From an uncultured Fidelibacterota bacterium (GTDB taxonomy: Bacteria > Marinisomatota > Marinisomatia > Marinisomatales > UBA1611), in assembly GCA_913045415.1 (NCBI GenBank), contig CAJWPW010000095.1, positions 1 to 5,572 on the forward strand: a stretch of 5,572 nt of DNA. Direction: 5' to 3'. The notes under the pieces were generated by a model, which worked only from the letters and a program-made list of their open reading frames with translations, did not search any database and was not told the DNA's origin. Below are positions 1 through 5,572 of this stretch, one piece after another (position 1 is the first letter of the stretch; each line of letters starts with the position of its first letter). Both the position numbers and the translations under genes were made by a program.

Positions 1-161
1 TAACTGTATTTCTAACGGATATGCGGAGAGATTTTGATACGTATAACCGTATTTATGCGGATTATTTTAAGAATAATCAACCCTGTCGAACCACTGTTGA
101 AGTCACTTCATTGCCAACACCTATTGCAATTGAGCTCAAATGTATAGCAACAATAAATTAG
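1..161 (+). CDS. Rid-family (YjgF/UK114) protein, 3' end; probable 2-aminomuconate deaminase
   Basis: This is the last 52 codons of a gene that starts before the window; the frame begins at base 3 and ends at TAG 159-161. The visible protein has the C-terminal signature of the Rid family: a helix with an FLTDM start, the QPCRTTVEV stretch with the conserved arginine that in family members binds the substrate carboxylate, then LPTPIAIELKCIA, which holds the conserved glutamate near the end. Rid proteins are small trimeric cytosolic enzymes, usually about 130-145 residues, that hydrolyse enamines and imines. In the kynurenine and 2-nitrobenzoate meta pathways, a Rid-type protein (NbaF) is the 2-aminomuconate deaminase. 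Its position directly before 3-hydroxyanthranilate dioxygenase and ACMSD supports that role here, by inference from context. A generic RidA housekeeping enamine deaminase is the alternative. Family assignment is firm; the substrate is moderately supported. Confidence 0.85.
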   Translation, partial: TVFLTDMRRDFDTYNRIYADYFKNNQPCRTTVEVTSLPTPIAIELKCIATIN

Positions 162-165
162 GAGG
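160..165 (+). promoter_or_regulatory. Strong Shine-Dalgarno for nbaC
   Basis: AGGAGG lies 5 bases before the ATG at 171 and shares its first two bases with the TAG stop of the Rid-family gene. A ribosome ending on the upstream gene would therefore stop directly on this site, so translational coupling is likely. None of the three downstream operon genes has a comparable site. Confidence 0.85.
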
Positions 166-170
166 AATTC

Positions 171-686
171 ATGTCTGTGACACTTCCGTTAAACTTTAAA
201 AAATGGATCGATGAGAATCGTCATTTACTAAAGCCGCCAGTAGGAAACAAAGTCGTTTACAATGGAACCGATTTTATGATCATGGTTGTTGGTGGACCGA
301 ATTCCCGGAAAGATTACCACGTGGATCCGGTTGAGGAGTTTTTTTATCAGATTGAAGGTGACATGCTATTAAAGATAATTGATGATCGGAAAAGGGTCGA
401 TATCCCAATAAAGGAAGGTGAAATATTTTTGCTGTCTAAAAATGTACCTCATTCTCCACAACGGTTTGAAAATACAATCGGACTTGTGATCGAATACCAG
501 AGGGAAGAAGGTTCCCTAGATGCCTTTCAGTGGTACTGTGACGAATGTGATGTTCTACTTCATGAAATCACATTGGACTTGGAAGATATTGTTTCCCAAC
601 TACCACCTCTATTCGAAAATTACTGGAATAATGTAGAAGCAAGAACTTGCGATAATTGCTATGCCATGCAACAACCTCCTAATTAA
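171..686 (+). CDS. nbaC: 3-hydroxyanthranilate 3,4-dioxygenase
   Basis: A cytosolic cupin-fold Fe(II) enzyme that opens the ring of 3-hydroxyanthranilate with O2, giving 2-amino-3-carboxymuconate 6-semialdehyde. At 171 residues it matches the usual bacterial length (about 175). The visible iron ligands are His50 and Glu56 in the DYHVDPVEEFFYQ segment and His94 in NVPHSPQR. Arg46, Arg98 and Glu108 sit where family members bind the substrate. The C-terminal half carries two CxxC pairs, Cys123/Cys126 and Cys160/Cys163, the rubredoxin-like second iron site typical of bacterial enzymes and lost in the animal ones. The ATG at 171 is fixed by the AGGAGG just before it. The product is unstable and closes spontaneously to quinolinate unless the next gene's enzyme (ACMSD) removes it, so the adjacency makes sense. 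All catalytic residues are present and there is no sign of damage. HaaO is a synonym. Confidence 0.97.
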   Translation: MSVTLPLNFKKWIDENRHLLKPPVGNKVVYNGTDFMIMVVGGPNSRKDYHVDPVEEFFYQIEGDMLLKIIDDRKRVDIPIKEGEIFLLSKNVPHSPQRFENTIGLVIEYQREEGSLDAFQWYCDECDVLLHEITLDLEDIVSQLPPLFENYWNNVEARTCDNCYAMQQPPN

Positions 687-695
687 TAATAATAT

Positions 696-1703
696 TTGAA
701 AATAGATATCCATACCCATATTCTGCCAAAAGAATGGCCGAATTTGAAAAAAAAATACGGTTACGGCGGCTGGATAAGCCTGGAACACCATAAAACGGGC
801 TGTGCACGCATGATGAAGGATGAATATTTCTTCCGGGAAGTGGAATCAAATTCCTGGGATCCAGATGTCCGTATGAATGAATGTGAACACCATGGAGTAG
901 ATGTACAGGTCCTTTCCACTGTACCAGTTATGTTCAATTACTGGGCAAAACCAGATGATGCACTGGACGTTTCTAAAATGCTGAATGATCATATTGCTGC
1001 TATTATTGCTGAGTTTCCCAAACGATTTGTTGGGCTAGGTACTATTCCACTGCAGGAACCTGAAAAAGCAATAATGGAGTTGCAACGTTGTATCCATGAA
1101 TTGGGGATGGCTGGTGTTCAAATCGGGACAAATATTAACGGTGTAAACTTGAGTGACGAGTCACTTTTCGCTGTTTTTGAAGCGGCAGAAGACCTTGGCA
1201 CTGCCATTTTTATTCATCCTTGGGACATAATGGGAAAAGAAAATATGGAAAAATACTGGCTGCCTTGGCTGGTAGGGATGCCGGCGGAGACCAGCCGGGC
1301 GATTTGTTCTATGATCTTTGGGGGCGTGTTTGAACGTTTACCAAACCTGCGGGTCGCTTTTGCCCATGGTGGGGGATCTTTCCCGGCTACCGTGGGGCGA
1401 ATACAAAAAGGGTATGATGTCCGTCCCGATCTTTGTGCTATTGATAATCAAGTTGATCCACAAAAATATCTTGGAAAATTTTGGGTGGATTCATTGGTTC
1501 ATGATGCGGATGCATTGGATTTTTTAATTAAAAAAATAGGGGAAGATAAAATTGCGCTAGGAAGCGATTATCCTTTTCCCCTTGGAGAAATTGAATCAGG
1601 AAATTTGATAGAATCCATGGATTATAATAATAAACAAAAAGACAAATTACTTTTTCAAAATGCCTTGGACTGGCTGGGGCTACCTGCTAACCATTTTTCA
1701 TGA
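696..1703 (+). CDS. nbaD: 2-amino-3-carboxymuconate-6-semialdehyde decarboxylase (ACMSD), TTG start
   Basis: A zinc-dependent decarboxylase of the amidohydrolase superfamily that turns the dioxygenase product into 2-aminomuconate 6-semialdehyde, keeping it from becoming quinolinate. The 335 residues match the family length. Metal ligands are His6 and His8 (IHTHILPKEW), His174 (FIHPWD) and Asp291 (GSDYPFPLG); His224 (AHGGG) is the catalytic histidine. Arg47 and Arg235 match the substrate-carboxylate arginines of human ACMSD, and the numbering matches the human protein throughout. The start must be TTG 696-698: TAA lies two codons upstream in frame, and the first internal ATG comes after the HxH motif. 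The resulting N-terminus, MKIDIHTHILPKEW, aligns residue for residue with known ACMSDs. The gap from nbaC is 9 bases with no visible Shine-Dalgarno, so translation is probably coupled. The gene overlaps kynU by 4 bases. Confidence 0.97.
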   Translation: MKIDIHTHILPKEWPNLKKKYGYGGWISLEHHKTGCARMMKDEYFFREVESNSWDPDVRMNECEHHGVDVQVLSTVPVMFNYWAKPDDALDVSKMLNDHIAAIIAEFPKRFVGLGTIPLQEPEKAIMELQRCIHELGMAGVQIGTNINGVNLSDESLFAVFEAAEDLGTAIFIHPWDIMGKENMEKYWLPWLVGMPAETSRAICSMIFGGVFERLPNLRVAFAHGGGSFPATVGRIQKGYDVRPDLCAIDNQVDPQKYLGKFWVDSLVHDADALDFLIKKIGEDKIALGSDYPFPLGEIESGNLIESMDYNNKQKDKLLFQNALDWLGLPANHFS

Positions 1704-2950
1704 CCTTCGAAAATTCTAGATCCTGCGCAAAAATCATGGATCAGGATGATCCGCTGGGTTCATACCGAGATAAATTTCATTATCCAAAAAATGATAATAA
1801 AGAAAAAGTAATTTATTTTTCCGGTAATTCTCTTGGGATCCAACCTAAATCAGTTCGAAAATATGTTGAAAAGGAATTGAATGTTTGGGAAAAAGAGGGA
1901 TTGCTTGGTCAGCATAGCCGCTGGGAGAATTTCCATGAAAGGCTTAAAGAAAACACTGCCAGACTGGTGGGGGCACAACCATCAGAAGTGGTAGTCATGA
2001 ATGCTCTGACGGTAAATATCCACCTACTATTGGTATCGTTTTACCAACCCAATGAAACCAGAAAAAAAATTATCATTGAGCAAGGAACATTCCCATCAGA
2101 CCAATATGCAATTAAATCCCAAATCAAATTCCATGGATTTGATCCGCATGATACGTTAATTGAACTTAGCCCAAGGAAAGGTGAAACCACGCTCAGAACA
2201 AAAGATATTCTAGCTGTAGTAAGGGATATTAATGAAGAGCTGGCTACTGTGATTTTGGGTGGTGTAAACTATTACACAGGACAGGCCTTTGATATGCAAT
2301 CCATTACGAAGGCTGGACATAAAGCAGGTGCCTTCGTAGGCTTTGATCTGGCCCATGGGGCTGGCAACCTTGAATTGAATCTCCACAATTGGGATGTGGA
2401 TTTCGCGGCCTGGTGTTCATACAAATATTTATGCGCTGGTCCCGGTTCACCTGGAGGTATCTTTATTCACAAAACGCATCATGATTGGACAGGTCCAAGA
2501 CTTTCCGGTTGGTGGGGTCATAATAAAAATACTCGCTTTGAAATGGGCCCAGATTTTGATGCAATTCAAACAGCAGAGGGGTGGCAGATAAGCAATGCGC
2601 CCGTAATGGGAATGGCACCATTACTGGCTGCTATGGAAATATTTGATGAAGTCGGAATGGCTGCTATCCGGCTTAAAAGTGAAAAACTGACAGGTTTCCT
2701 GGAATACCTAATTGCAGAAAACCTACCAGCCGTATCGATTATAACCCCAGCAAATCCAGCAGAACGCGGATGTCAATTATCACTAGTAACGCCTGGTGGA
2801 AATAATACTTTTAAAATAATATCAAAAAAAGGGGTGGTATGCGATTGGAGAAAGCCAGACGTAATTCGTGTTGCACCTCATCCATTATTCAACCGGTATA
2901 CTGAAGTGTATGACTTTGTTGAACTGCTAGAACAAAGTCTTAGTGAATAA
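1700..2950 (+). CDS. kynU: Kynureninase
   Basis: A pyridoxal-phosphate enzyme of the fold-type I aminotransferase class that cleaves kynurenine or 3-hydroxykynurenine to anthranilate or 3-hydroxyanthranilate plus L-alanine. The 416 residues match bacterial KynU. Visible features are the N-terminal YFSGNSLG motif (39-46), FDLAHG (215-220) with the cofactor-contacting Asp216 and His219, SYKYLCAGPG (240-249) with Lys242 as the Schiff-base lysine, the GWWGH motif (270-274), and the C-terminal RGCQLSL (356-362) and VAPHPLFN (391-398) segments. The start ATG overlaps the nbaD stop as ATGA, with no Shine-Dalgarno close by, which suggests coupled translation. Kmo and nbaC alongside imply that 3-hydroxykynurenine is the physiological substrate. 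The frame is intact with no missing key residue. Confidence 0.97.
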   Translation: MTFENSRSCAKIMDQDDPLGSYRDKFHYPKNDNKEKVIYFSGNSLGIQPKSVRKYVEKELNVWEKEGLLGQHSRWENFHERLKENTARLVGAQPSEVVVMNALTVNIHLLLVSFYQPNETRKKIIIEQGTFPSDQYAIKSQIKFHGFDPHDTLIELSPRKGETTLRTKDILAVVRDINEELATVILGGVNYYTGQAFDMQSITKAGHKAGAFVGFDLAHGAGNLELNLHNWDVDFAAWCSYKYLCAGPGSPGGIFIHKTHHDWTGPRLSGWWGHNKNTRFEMGPDFDAIQTAEGWQISNAPVMGMAPLLAAMEIFDEVGMAAIRLKSEKLTGFLEYLIAENLPAVSIITPANPAERGCQLSLVTPGGNNTFKIISKKGVVCDWRKPDVIRVAPHPLFNRYTEVYDFVELLEQSLSE

Positions 2951-4277
2951 AGAAAAGTTTACGTTGATTGGCGCTGGTTTGGCTGGGCCTCTACTGGCAA
3001 CCTATCTGGCAAAACGAGGTTATTCCGTTGAAATTTTTGAACGCCGCCCAGATATGAGGAAGGAATCCATTTCAGCAGGGCGGTCTATTAACCTAGCGCT
3101 ATCAATTCGCGGTAACCATGCGCTCAAAGAAGTTGGTCTATACGATAAAATCAAACCCAATACCATTCCCATGAAGGGACGCATGATCCATGGCTTGAAC
3201 GGCGGCATTCACTTGCAACCCTATGGACAAAAAGAAAATGAAGTGATCTTTTCTGTTTCCCGGGCCCACCTGAACATGGAACTTATGACTTTGGCTGAAG
3301 AAACGGGAAATGTCACTATTCGATTTAATCATCAGTTATTGTCAGCTGATTTAGAACAAAATAAATTATTATTTCAATTGTCTGATTCATTAGAAAAAAT
3401 CGAATGGTCTTTCAATAGGGTCATCGGTTGTGATGGATCTGCATCAATTTTAAGAAAATCCATTGTAGAAAAAGCAAATATACAATATGTGAAAAAGCCA
3501 CTGGGACATGGCTATAAAGAATTAACAATACCACCTATGAAATCGGGAAAATTTCAGATCGAACCGAACGCCTTGCACATTTGGCCCAGGGGTAATCACA
3601 TGCTGATTGCACTGCCCAATAATGATTGTTCCTTCACTTGTACTTTATTTTTTCCAATGATAGGTAAAACCAGTTTTGAAACTGTAAAAACCGAAAAAGA
3701 CATCTTTGATCTATTTCAATCACAATTTCCCGATGCGATTAAATTGATACCTAACCTTGTTGAAGACTTTCAAAAAAACCCAACAGGTGATCTTGCTTCG
3801 GTGTATTGCAAACCATGGCATTTGGGAGGTAAGGCATTGCTAATTGGTGATGCCGCTCATGCAGTGGCCCCTTTTTTTGGTCAGGGAATGAATGCATCAT
3901 TCCAGGATTGTTCTACTCTAGCGAAATTGATAGGTCAAAATGAAAATGACTGGAATACCATTTTTAACGCTTTCTCATCCACTCAGGTAGAAAATGGGCA
4001 TGCCATTGCTGATATGGCCCTTGAGAATTACCTGGAAATGCGTGATCATGTGAACGATCCAGAATACAAAAAAAGAAGAAATATGGAATTAAAACTGGAA
4101 CGAATGTTTCCTGATCAATTTATCCCAAGATATTCCATGGTTTCTTTCCATCAAATTCCGTACGCGGAGGTGTATCAACGGGGAGAAAAGCAGTTTAAAA
4201 TAATTAGTGATGTGTTAAAGGCGGACCCATCAGGCCAGTCGATAGATAAAGCCATGGTAGAAAAAATGTTGCCTTAA
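2943..4277 (+). CDS. kmo: Kynurenine 3-monooxygenase, GTG start
   Basis: A flavoprotein hydroxylase that uses NADPH and O2 to make 3-hydroxykynurenine from L-kynurenine. The 444 residues carry the group A FAD-monooxygenase motifs: GAGLAG (10-15) for the dinucleotide, GRSINLALSIRG (46-57), GCDGS (162-166), and IGDAAHAVAPFFGQGMN (301-317), which contacts the FAD ribityl and pyrophosphate. Arg80, Tyr94, Asn362 and Tyr397 fall where the substrate-binding Arg, Tyr, Asn and Tyr lie in characterised KMOs. There is no hydrophobic C-terminal segment like the mitochondrial anchor of animal KMO, so a soluble enzyme is expected. GTG 2943-2945 is the best start: it overlaps the kynU end by 8 bases and places the FAD motif at the usual distance, while the first in-frame ATG (codon 37) would delete that motif. 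It is the last gene of the operon and the first enzyme of the reactions encoded here. No Shine-Dalgarno is visible. Confidence 0.97.
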   Translation: MNKEKFTLIGAGLAGPLLATYLAKRGYSVEIFERRPDMRKESISAGRSINLALSIRGNHALKEVGLYDKIKPNTIPMKGRMIHGLNGGIHLQPYGQKENEVIFSVSRAHLNMELMTLAEETGNVTIRFNHQLLSADLEQNKLLFQLSDSLEKIEWSFNRVIGCDGSASILRKSIVEKANIQYVKKPLGHGYKELTIPPMKSGKFQIEPNALHIWPRGNHMLIALPNNDCSFTCTLFFPMIGKTSFETVKTEKDIFDLFQSQFPDAIKLIPNLVEDFQKNPTGDLASVYCKPWHLGGKALLIGDAAHAVAPFFGQGMNASFQDCSTLAKLIGQNENDWNTIFNAFSSTQVENGHAIADMALENYLEMRDHVNDPEYKKRRNMELKLERMFPDQFIPRYSMVSFHQIPYAEVYQRGEKQFKIISDVLKADPSGQSIDKAMVEKMLP

Positions 4278-4320
4278 TCGGCTTCTATACACGGACTAAA
4301 TTTCCATCCGTGCCGATTTT
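4277..4320 (+). terminator. Possible rho-independent terminator of the kynurenine operon
   Basis: Two nested complementary pairs can fold into one interrupted hairpin: ATCGG (4277-4281) with CCGAT (4313-4317), and CACGGA (4290-4295) with TCCGTG (4307-4312). An 8-base bulge sits on the 5' side and the loop is 11 bases. The 3' arm runs directly into TTTT (4317-4320). The structure begins on the last base of the kmo stop codon, the expected place for a terminator. The bulge and short T run make it weaker than a textbook example. It lies inside the last codons of the convergent gene. No matching T run follows on the - strand, so it would serve the kynurenine operon only. Confidence 0.4.
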
Positions 4321-5328
4321 ATGTACATTTTGATTAATACTGAACTGGCAGACCCAGCCATTCGCTTTACTGTATGTAATAGGATTATCATTTCGCCCAG
4401 TAAGTTCCCTGAGCCATGTTCTTAGGCTAGATACATTTTTCTGTGTTACAAATATCTGATGTATTCGCCTGCGAATACTTTTTGTGATTGTGCCTTTTGC
4501 AATTGCGAATTTTAAAAGAGAGTTATACTCTTCATTGTATTTTCCTTCCGCAGTTTTTAGTCCAGTTTTCTGTGATGGGATTATTATTTCCATTCTATCA
4601 TCATAAGTAAACTCAATGTGGTTTGTCTCAGTAAACACAAGGGCCATATCCTTCCATTGGGTGGTCGGAGATTTGCCATCAATATCAATACCCTTGTCAT
4701 TTAACATTGCCGCTACAGCATTATCACTGATTGATATGCGATCATGATAAGTACGATCTAGAATATCCTCGCAGTATTGCCTGAGTACATCTAATCCATA
4801 GTGCGGCTCAAACTCTCTTGCTTCTTGAGGTAAGTCTGCTAAATGTAGAAATTTTTCATTAGACAAAGGATATGGTGGGTCTTGCTTTTCACACAACATC
4901 TCAAATACGTTTTGATTTTGCAGATACTTATTTATTGCTATCCAACAAGCACGTTCATACTCCAGAATTTTTTTTGCCTTATCAATACCGATTAGAGTGG
5001 TTGCGCCAATATTCTGGTCTTCCATCTGTTTTACCAATTTATCCCGCTGTTCAGTCCAATACTTCAGTAGCTGTTCCAGTATGAAAGGACTATCGTATCC
5101 GCAAAATACATTTTCAAGTTTAATCCCCATGTGATATGGTGTCATCAGCTTGGCATCTTCTTTTTGATGTGAGTACTTGAGCTTCGGCCTGTCAATGTCT
5201 TGAAGGATTTTATACCAGTCTGAATCTTTGAAATCTGGTACAGTAGGCATGCGTGTTTCTACTCCACCAACAAACACAAGTCCATCTCTTGTGATTTCGA
5301 TTTCGTCTAAGTTTATTTTCTTACTCAT
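4285..5328 (-). CDS. Hypothetical protein, 347 aa, family not recognised
   Basis: I do not recognise this protein. It is a full open frame from ATG 5328 to TAG 4285, rich in charged and aromatic residues, with no signal peptide or membrane segment, so probably cytosolic. The N-terminal part (about 1-80) has a short strand-like stretch, DGLVFVGGVETRMP. Residues about 80-140 look helical. Four cysteines are scattered (76, 128, 146, 186) without a CxxC pair. The C-terminal hundred residues include a basic patch, KSIRRRIH (283-290), then a likely helix VSSLRTWLREL (299-309) and a strand-turn-strand NPITYSKANGWVCQFSI (315-331). That helix-hairpin order resembles the end of winged-helix DNA-binding domains, which is only an inference from shape. 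The start has no Shine-Dalgarno (an A/T-rich AAAGTAAA precedes it). It converges with kmo, 7 bases apart, and follows a cupin gene on the same strand, so no shared function with the kynurenine operon is indicated. Confidence 0.8.
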   Translation of the reverse strand: MSKKINLDEIEITRDGLVFVGGVETRMPTVPDFKDSDWYKILQDIDRPKLKYSHQKEDAKLMTPYHMGIKLENVFCGYDSPFILEQLLKYWTEQRDKLVKQMEDQNIGATTLIGIDKAKKILEYERACWIAINKYLQNQNVFEMLCEKQDPPYPLSNEKFLHLADLPQEAREFEPHYGLDVLRQYCEDILDRTYHDRISISDNAVAAMLNDKGIDIDGKSPTTQWKDMALVFTETNHIEFTYDDRMEIIIPSQKTGLKTAEGKYNEEYNSLLKFAIAKGTITKSIRRRIHQIFVTQKNVSSLRTWLRELTGRNDNPITYSKANGWVCQFSINQNVHKIGTDGNLVRV

Positions 5329-5372
5329 TTTACTTTAATTGATATGGATAGTAAGAGAATTCAATAAGAACC

Positions 5373-5401
5373 GTGGTGGTTTGCCACAACTTTCAGTGGC
5401 A
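5373..5401 (-). other. Two overlapping, mutually exclusive small hairpins between the cupin gene and the 347-aa gene
   Basis: The 88-base gap (5329-5416) contains TGCCAC (5382-5387) matched with GTGGCA (5396-5401), a perfect 6-base stem with an 8-base loop. It also contains GTGGTGG (5373-5379) facing CCACAAC (5384-5390), a stem of six pairs with one mismatch around a TTTG loop. The two share bases 5382-5390, so only one can form at a time. They could mark the end of the cupin transcript or sit in the leader of the next gene; no T run follows either of them. This may be chance. Confidence 0.25.
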
Positions 5402-5416
5402 TTTCAGATGATGGAC

Positions 5417-5572
5417 TTATACCCAAACATCATTTGGGGCAGTGAGCTCCCCACCTGCTTCACCAGTATTTATGACACCCGTTGGCTCAACAAGCATTAC
5501 TTTACATTCATTTTCTGCATAAGTCTTATGTGTAACACCTTTTGGAACAACATACATTTCTCCTTCAGATAA
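5417..5572 (-). CDS. Small cupin-domain protein, 3' part
   Basis: The last 51 codons of a gene that enters from the right edge and ends at TAA (5419-5417). The fragment matches cupin motif 2: Gly4, five residues, then Pro10-x-Gly12-x2-His15 (EGEMYVVPKGVTHKTYAEN), where the histidine is usually a metal ligand. It is followed by VMLVEPTGVINTGEAGGELT and a short tail ending PNDVWV. The EP-x-G-x-x-NTG-x-AGGE-x-T pattern is characteristic of small single-domain cupins of about 110-120 residues, found widely in bacteria and often annotated only as cupin domain-containing protein. The metal, substrate and reaction are unknown, and the first cupin motif lies outside the window. It is oriented toward the 347-residue gene, 88 bases upstream of it, and could share its transcript. 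It is unrelated in subfamily to the cupin dioxygenase at 171-686. Confidence 0.85.
   Translation of the reverse strand, partial: LSEGEMYVVPKGVTHKTYAENECKVMLVEPTGVINTGEAGGELTAPNDVWV

Noticed and set aside
609..791. A - strand 60-codon frame across the nbaC-nbaD junction
   Set aside because: It lies over the end of nbaC and the conserved N-terminus of nbaD; a shadow frame.
2943..4277. A generic FAD-dependent hydroxylase (UbiH or salicylate hydroxylase type) for the last operon gene
   Set aside because: The GRSINLALSIRG motif, the substrate-site residues Arg80, Tyr94, Asn362 and Tyr397, and its place after kynU all point to kynurenine 3-monooxygenase.
4277..4320. An integron attC-like recombination site
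   Set aside because: The bulged inverted repeat invited the idea, but the RYYYAAC and GTTRRRY core sites are absent and no integrase is seen; a terminator explains it better.
4872..5084. A + strand 70-codon frame inside the 347-residue gene
   Set aside because: Antisense to a much longer intact frame, with no supporting ribosome site or family.
5329..5372. A sigma-70 style promoter for the 347-residue gene
   Set aside because: The A/T-rich stretch has loose TTGAAT and TATCAA look-alikes, but the spacing is wrong (14 bases) and the matches are weak.
5339..5572. A + strand open frame of 77 codons running off the right edge
   Set aside because: It is antisense to the cupin fragment, whose motifs are clear, and its own translation shows no recognisable family.

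Overview
The window carries most of a kynurenine (tryptophan) catabolic operon on the + strand, followed by an oppositely oriented pair of genes. All five + strand genes read the same way with almost no spacing. They are the 3' end of a Rid-family gene (probable 2-aminomuconate deaminase), 3-hydroxyanthranilate 3,4-dioxygenase, 2-amino-3-carboxymuconate-6-semialdehyde decarboxylase (ACMSD), kynureninase and kynurenine 3-monooxygenase.

Together they describe a route from kynurenine to 3-hydroxykynurenine (kmo), to 3-hydroxyanthranilate plus alanine (kynU), through ring opening (nbaC) and decarboxylation (nbaD) to 2-aminomuconate semialdehyde. After an aldehyde dehydrogenase that is not in the window, the Rid-family protein would deaminate 2-aminomuconate. 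Because ACMSD draws the ring-opened intermediate away from quinolinate, the cluster looks degradative rather than NAD-biosynthetic. Tryptophan dioxygenase, kynurenine formamidase and the semialdehyde dehydrogenase are not present; the sequence begins inside the Rid gene, so any of them could lie upstream.

Layout: 1-161 Rid-family 3' end; 171-686 nbaC; 696-1703 nbaD (TTG start); 1700-2950 kynU (ATGA overlap); 2943-4277 kmo (GTG start, 8-base overlap); about 4277-4320 an imperfect hairpin followed by TTTT. On the - strand, 5417-5572 is the 3' end of a small cupin gene. An 88-base gap separates it from a 347-residue protein of unknown function (5328-4285), which ends 7 bases from kmo.

Organism: the DNA is AT-leaning. 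Only one gene has a strong Shine-Dalgarno sequence, and two of the four complete operon genes use TTG or GTG starts. The proteins look close to both bacterial and animal kynurenine enzymes. This fits a bacterium of the Bacteroidota or a related group (Balneolota, Marinimicrobia or Calditrichota are alternatives), but there is no marker gene and the lineage is a guess. I saw no RNA genes, insertion sequences, CRISPR arrays or phage structural genes. The least explained item is the 347-residue protein.
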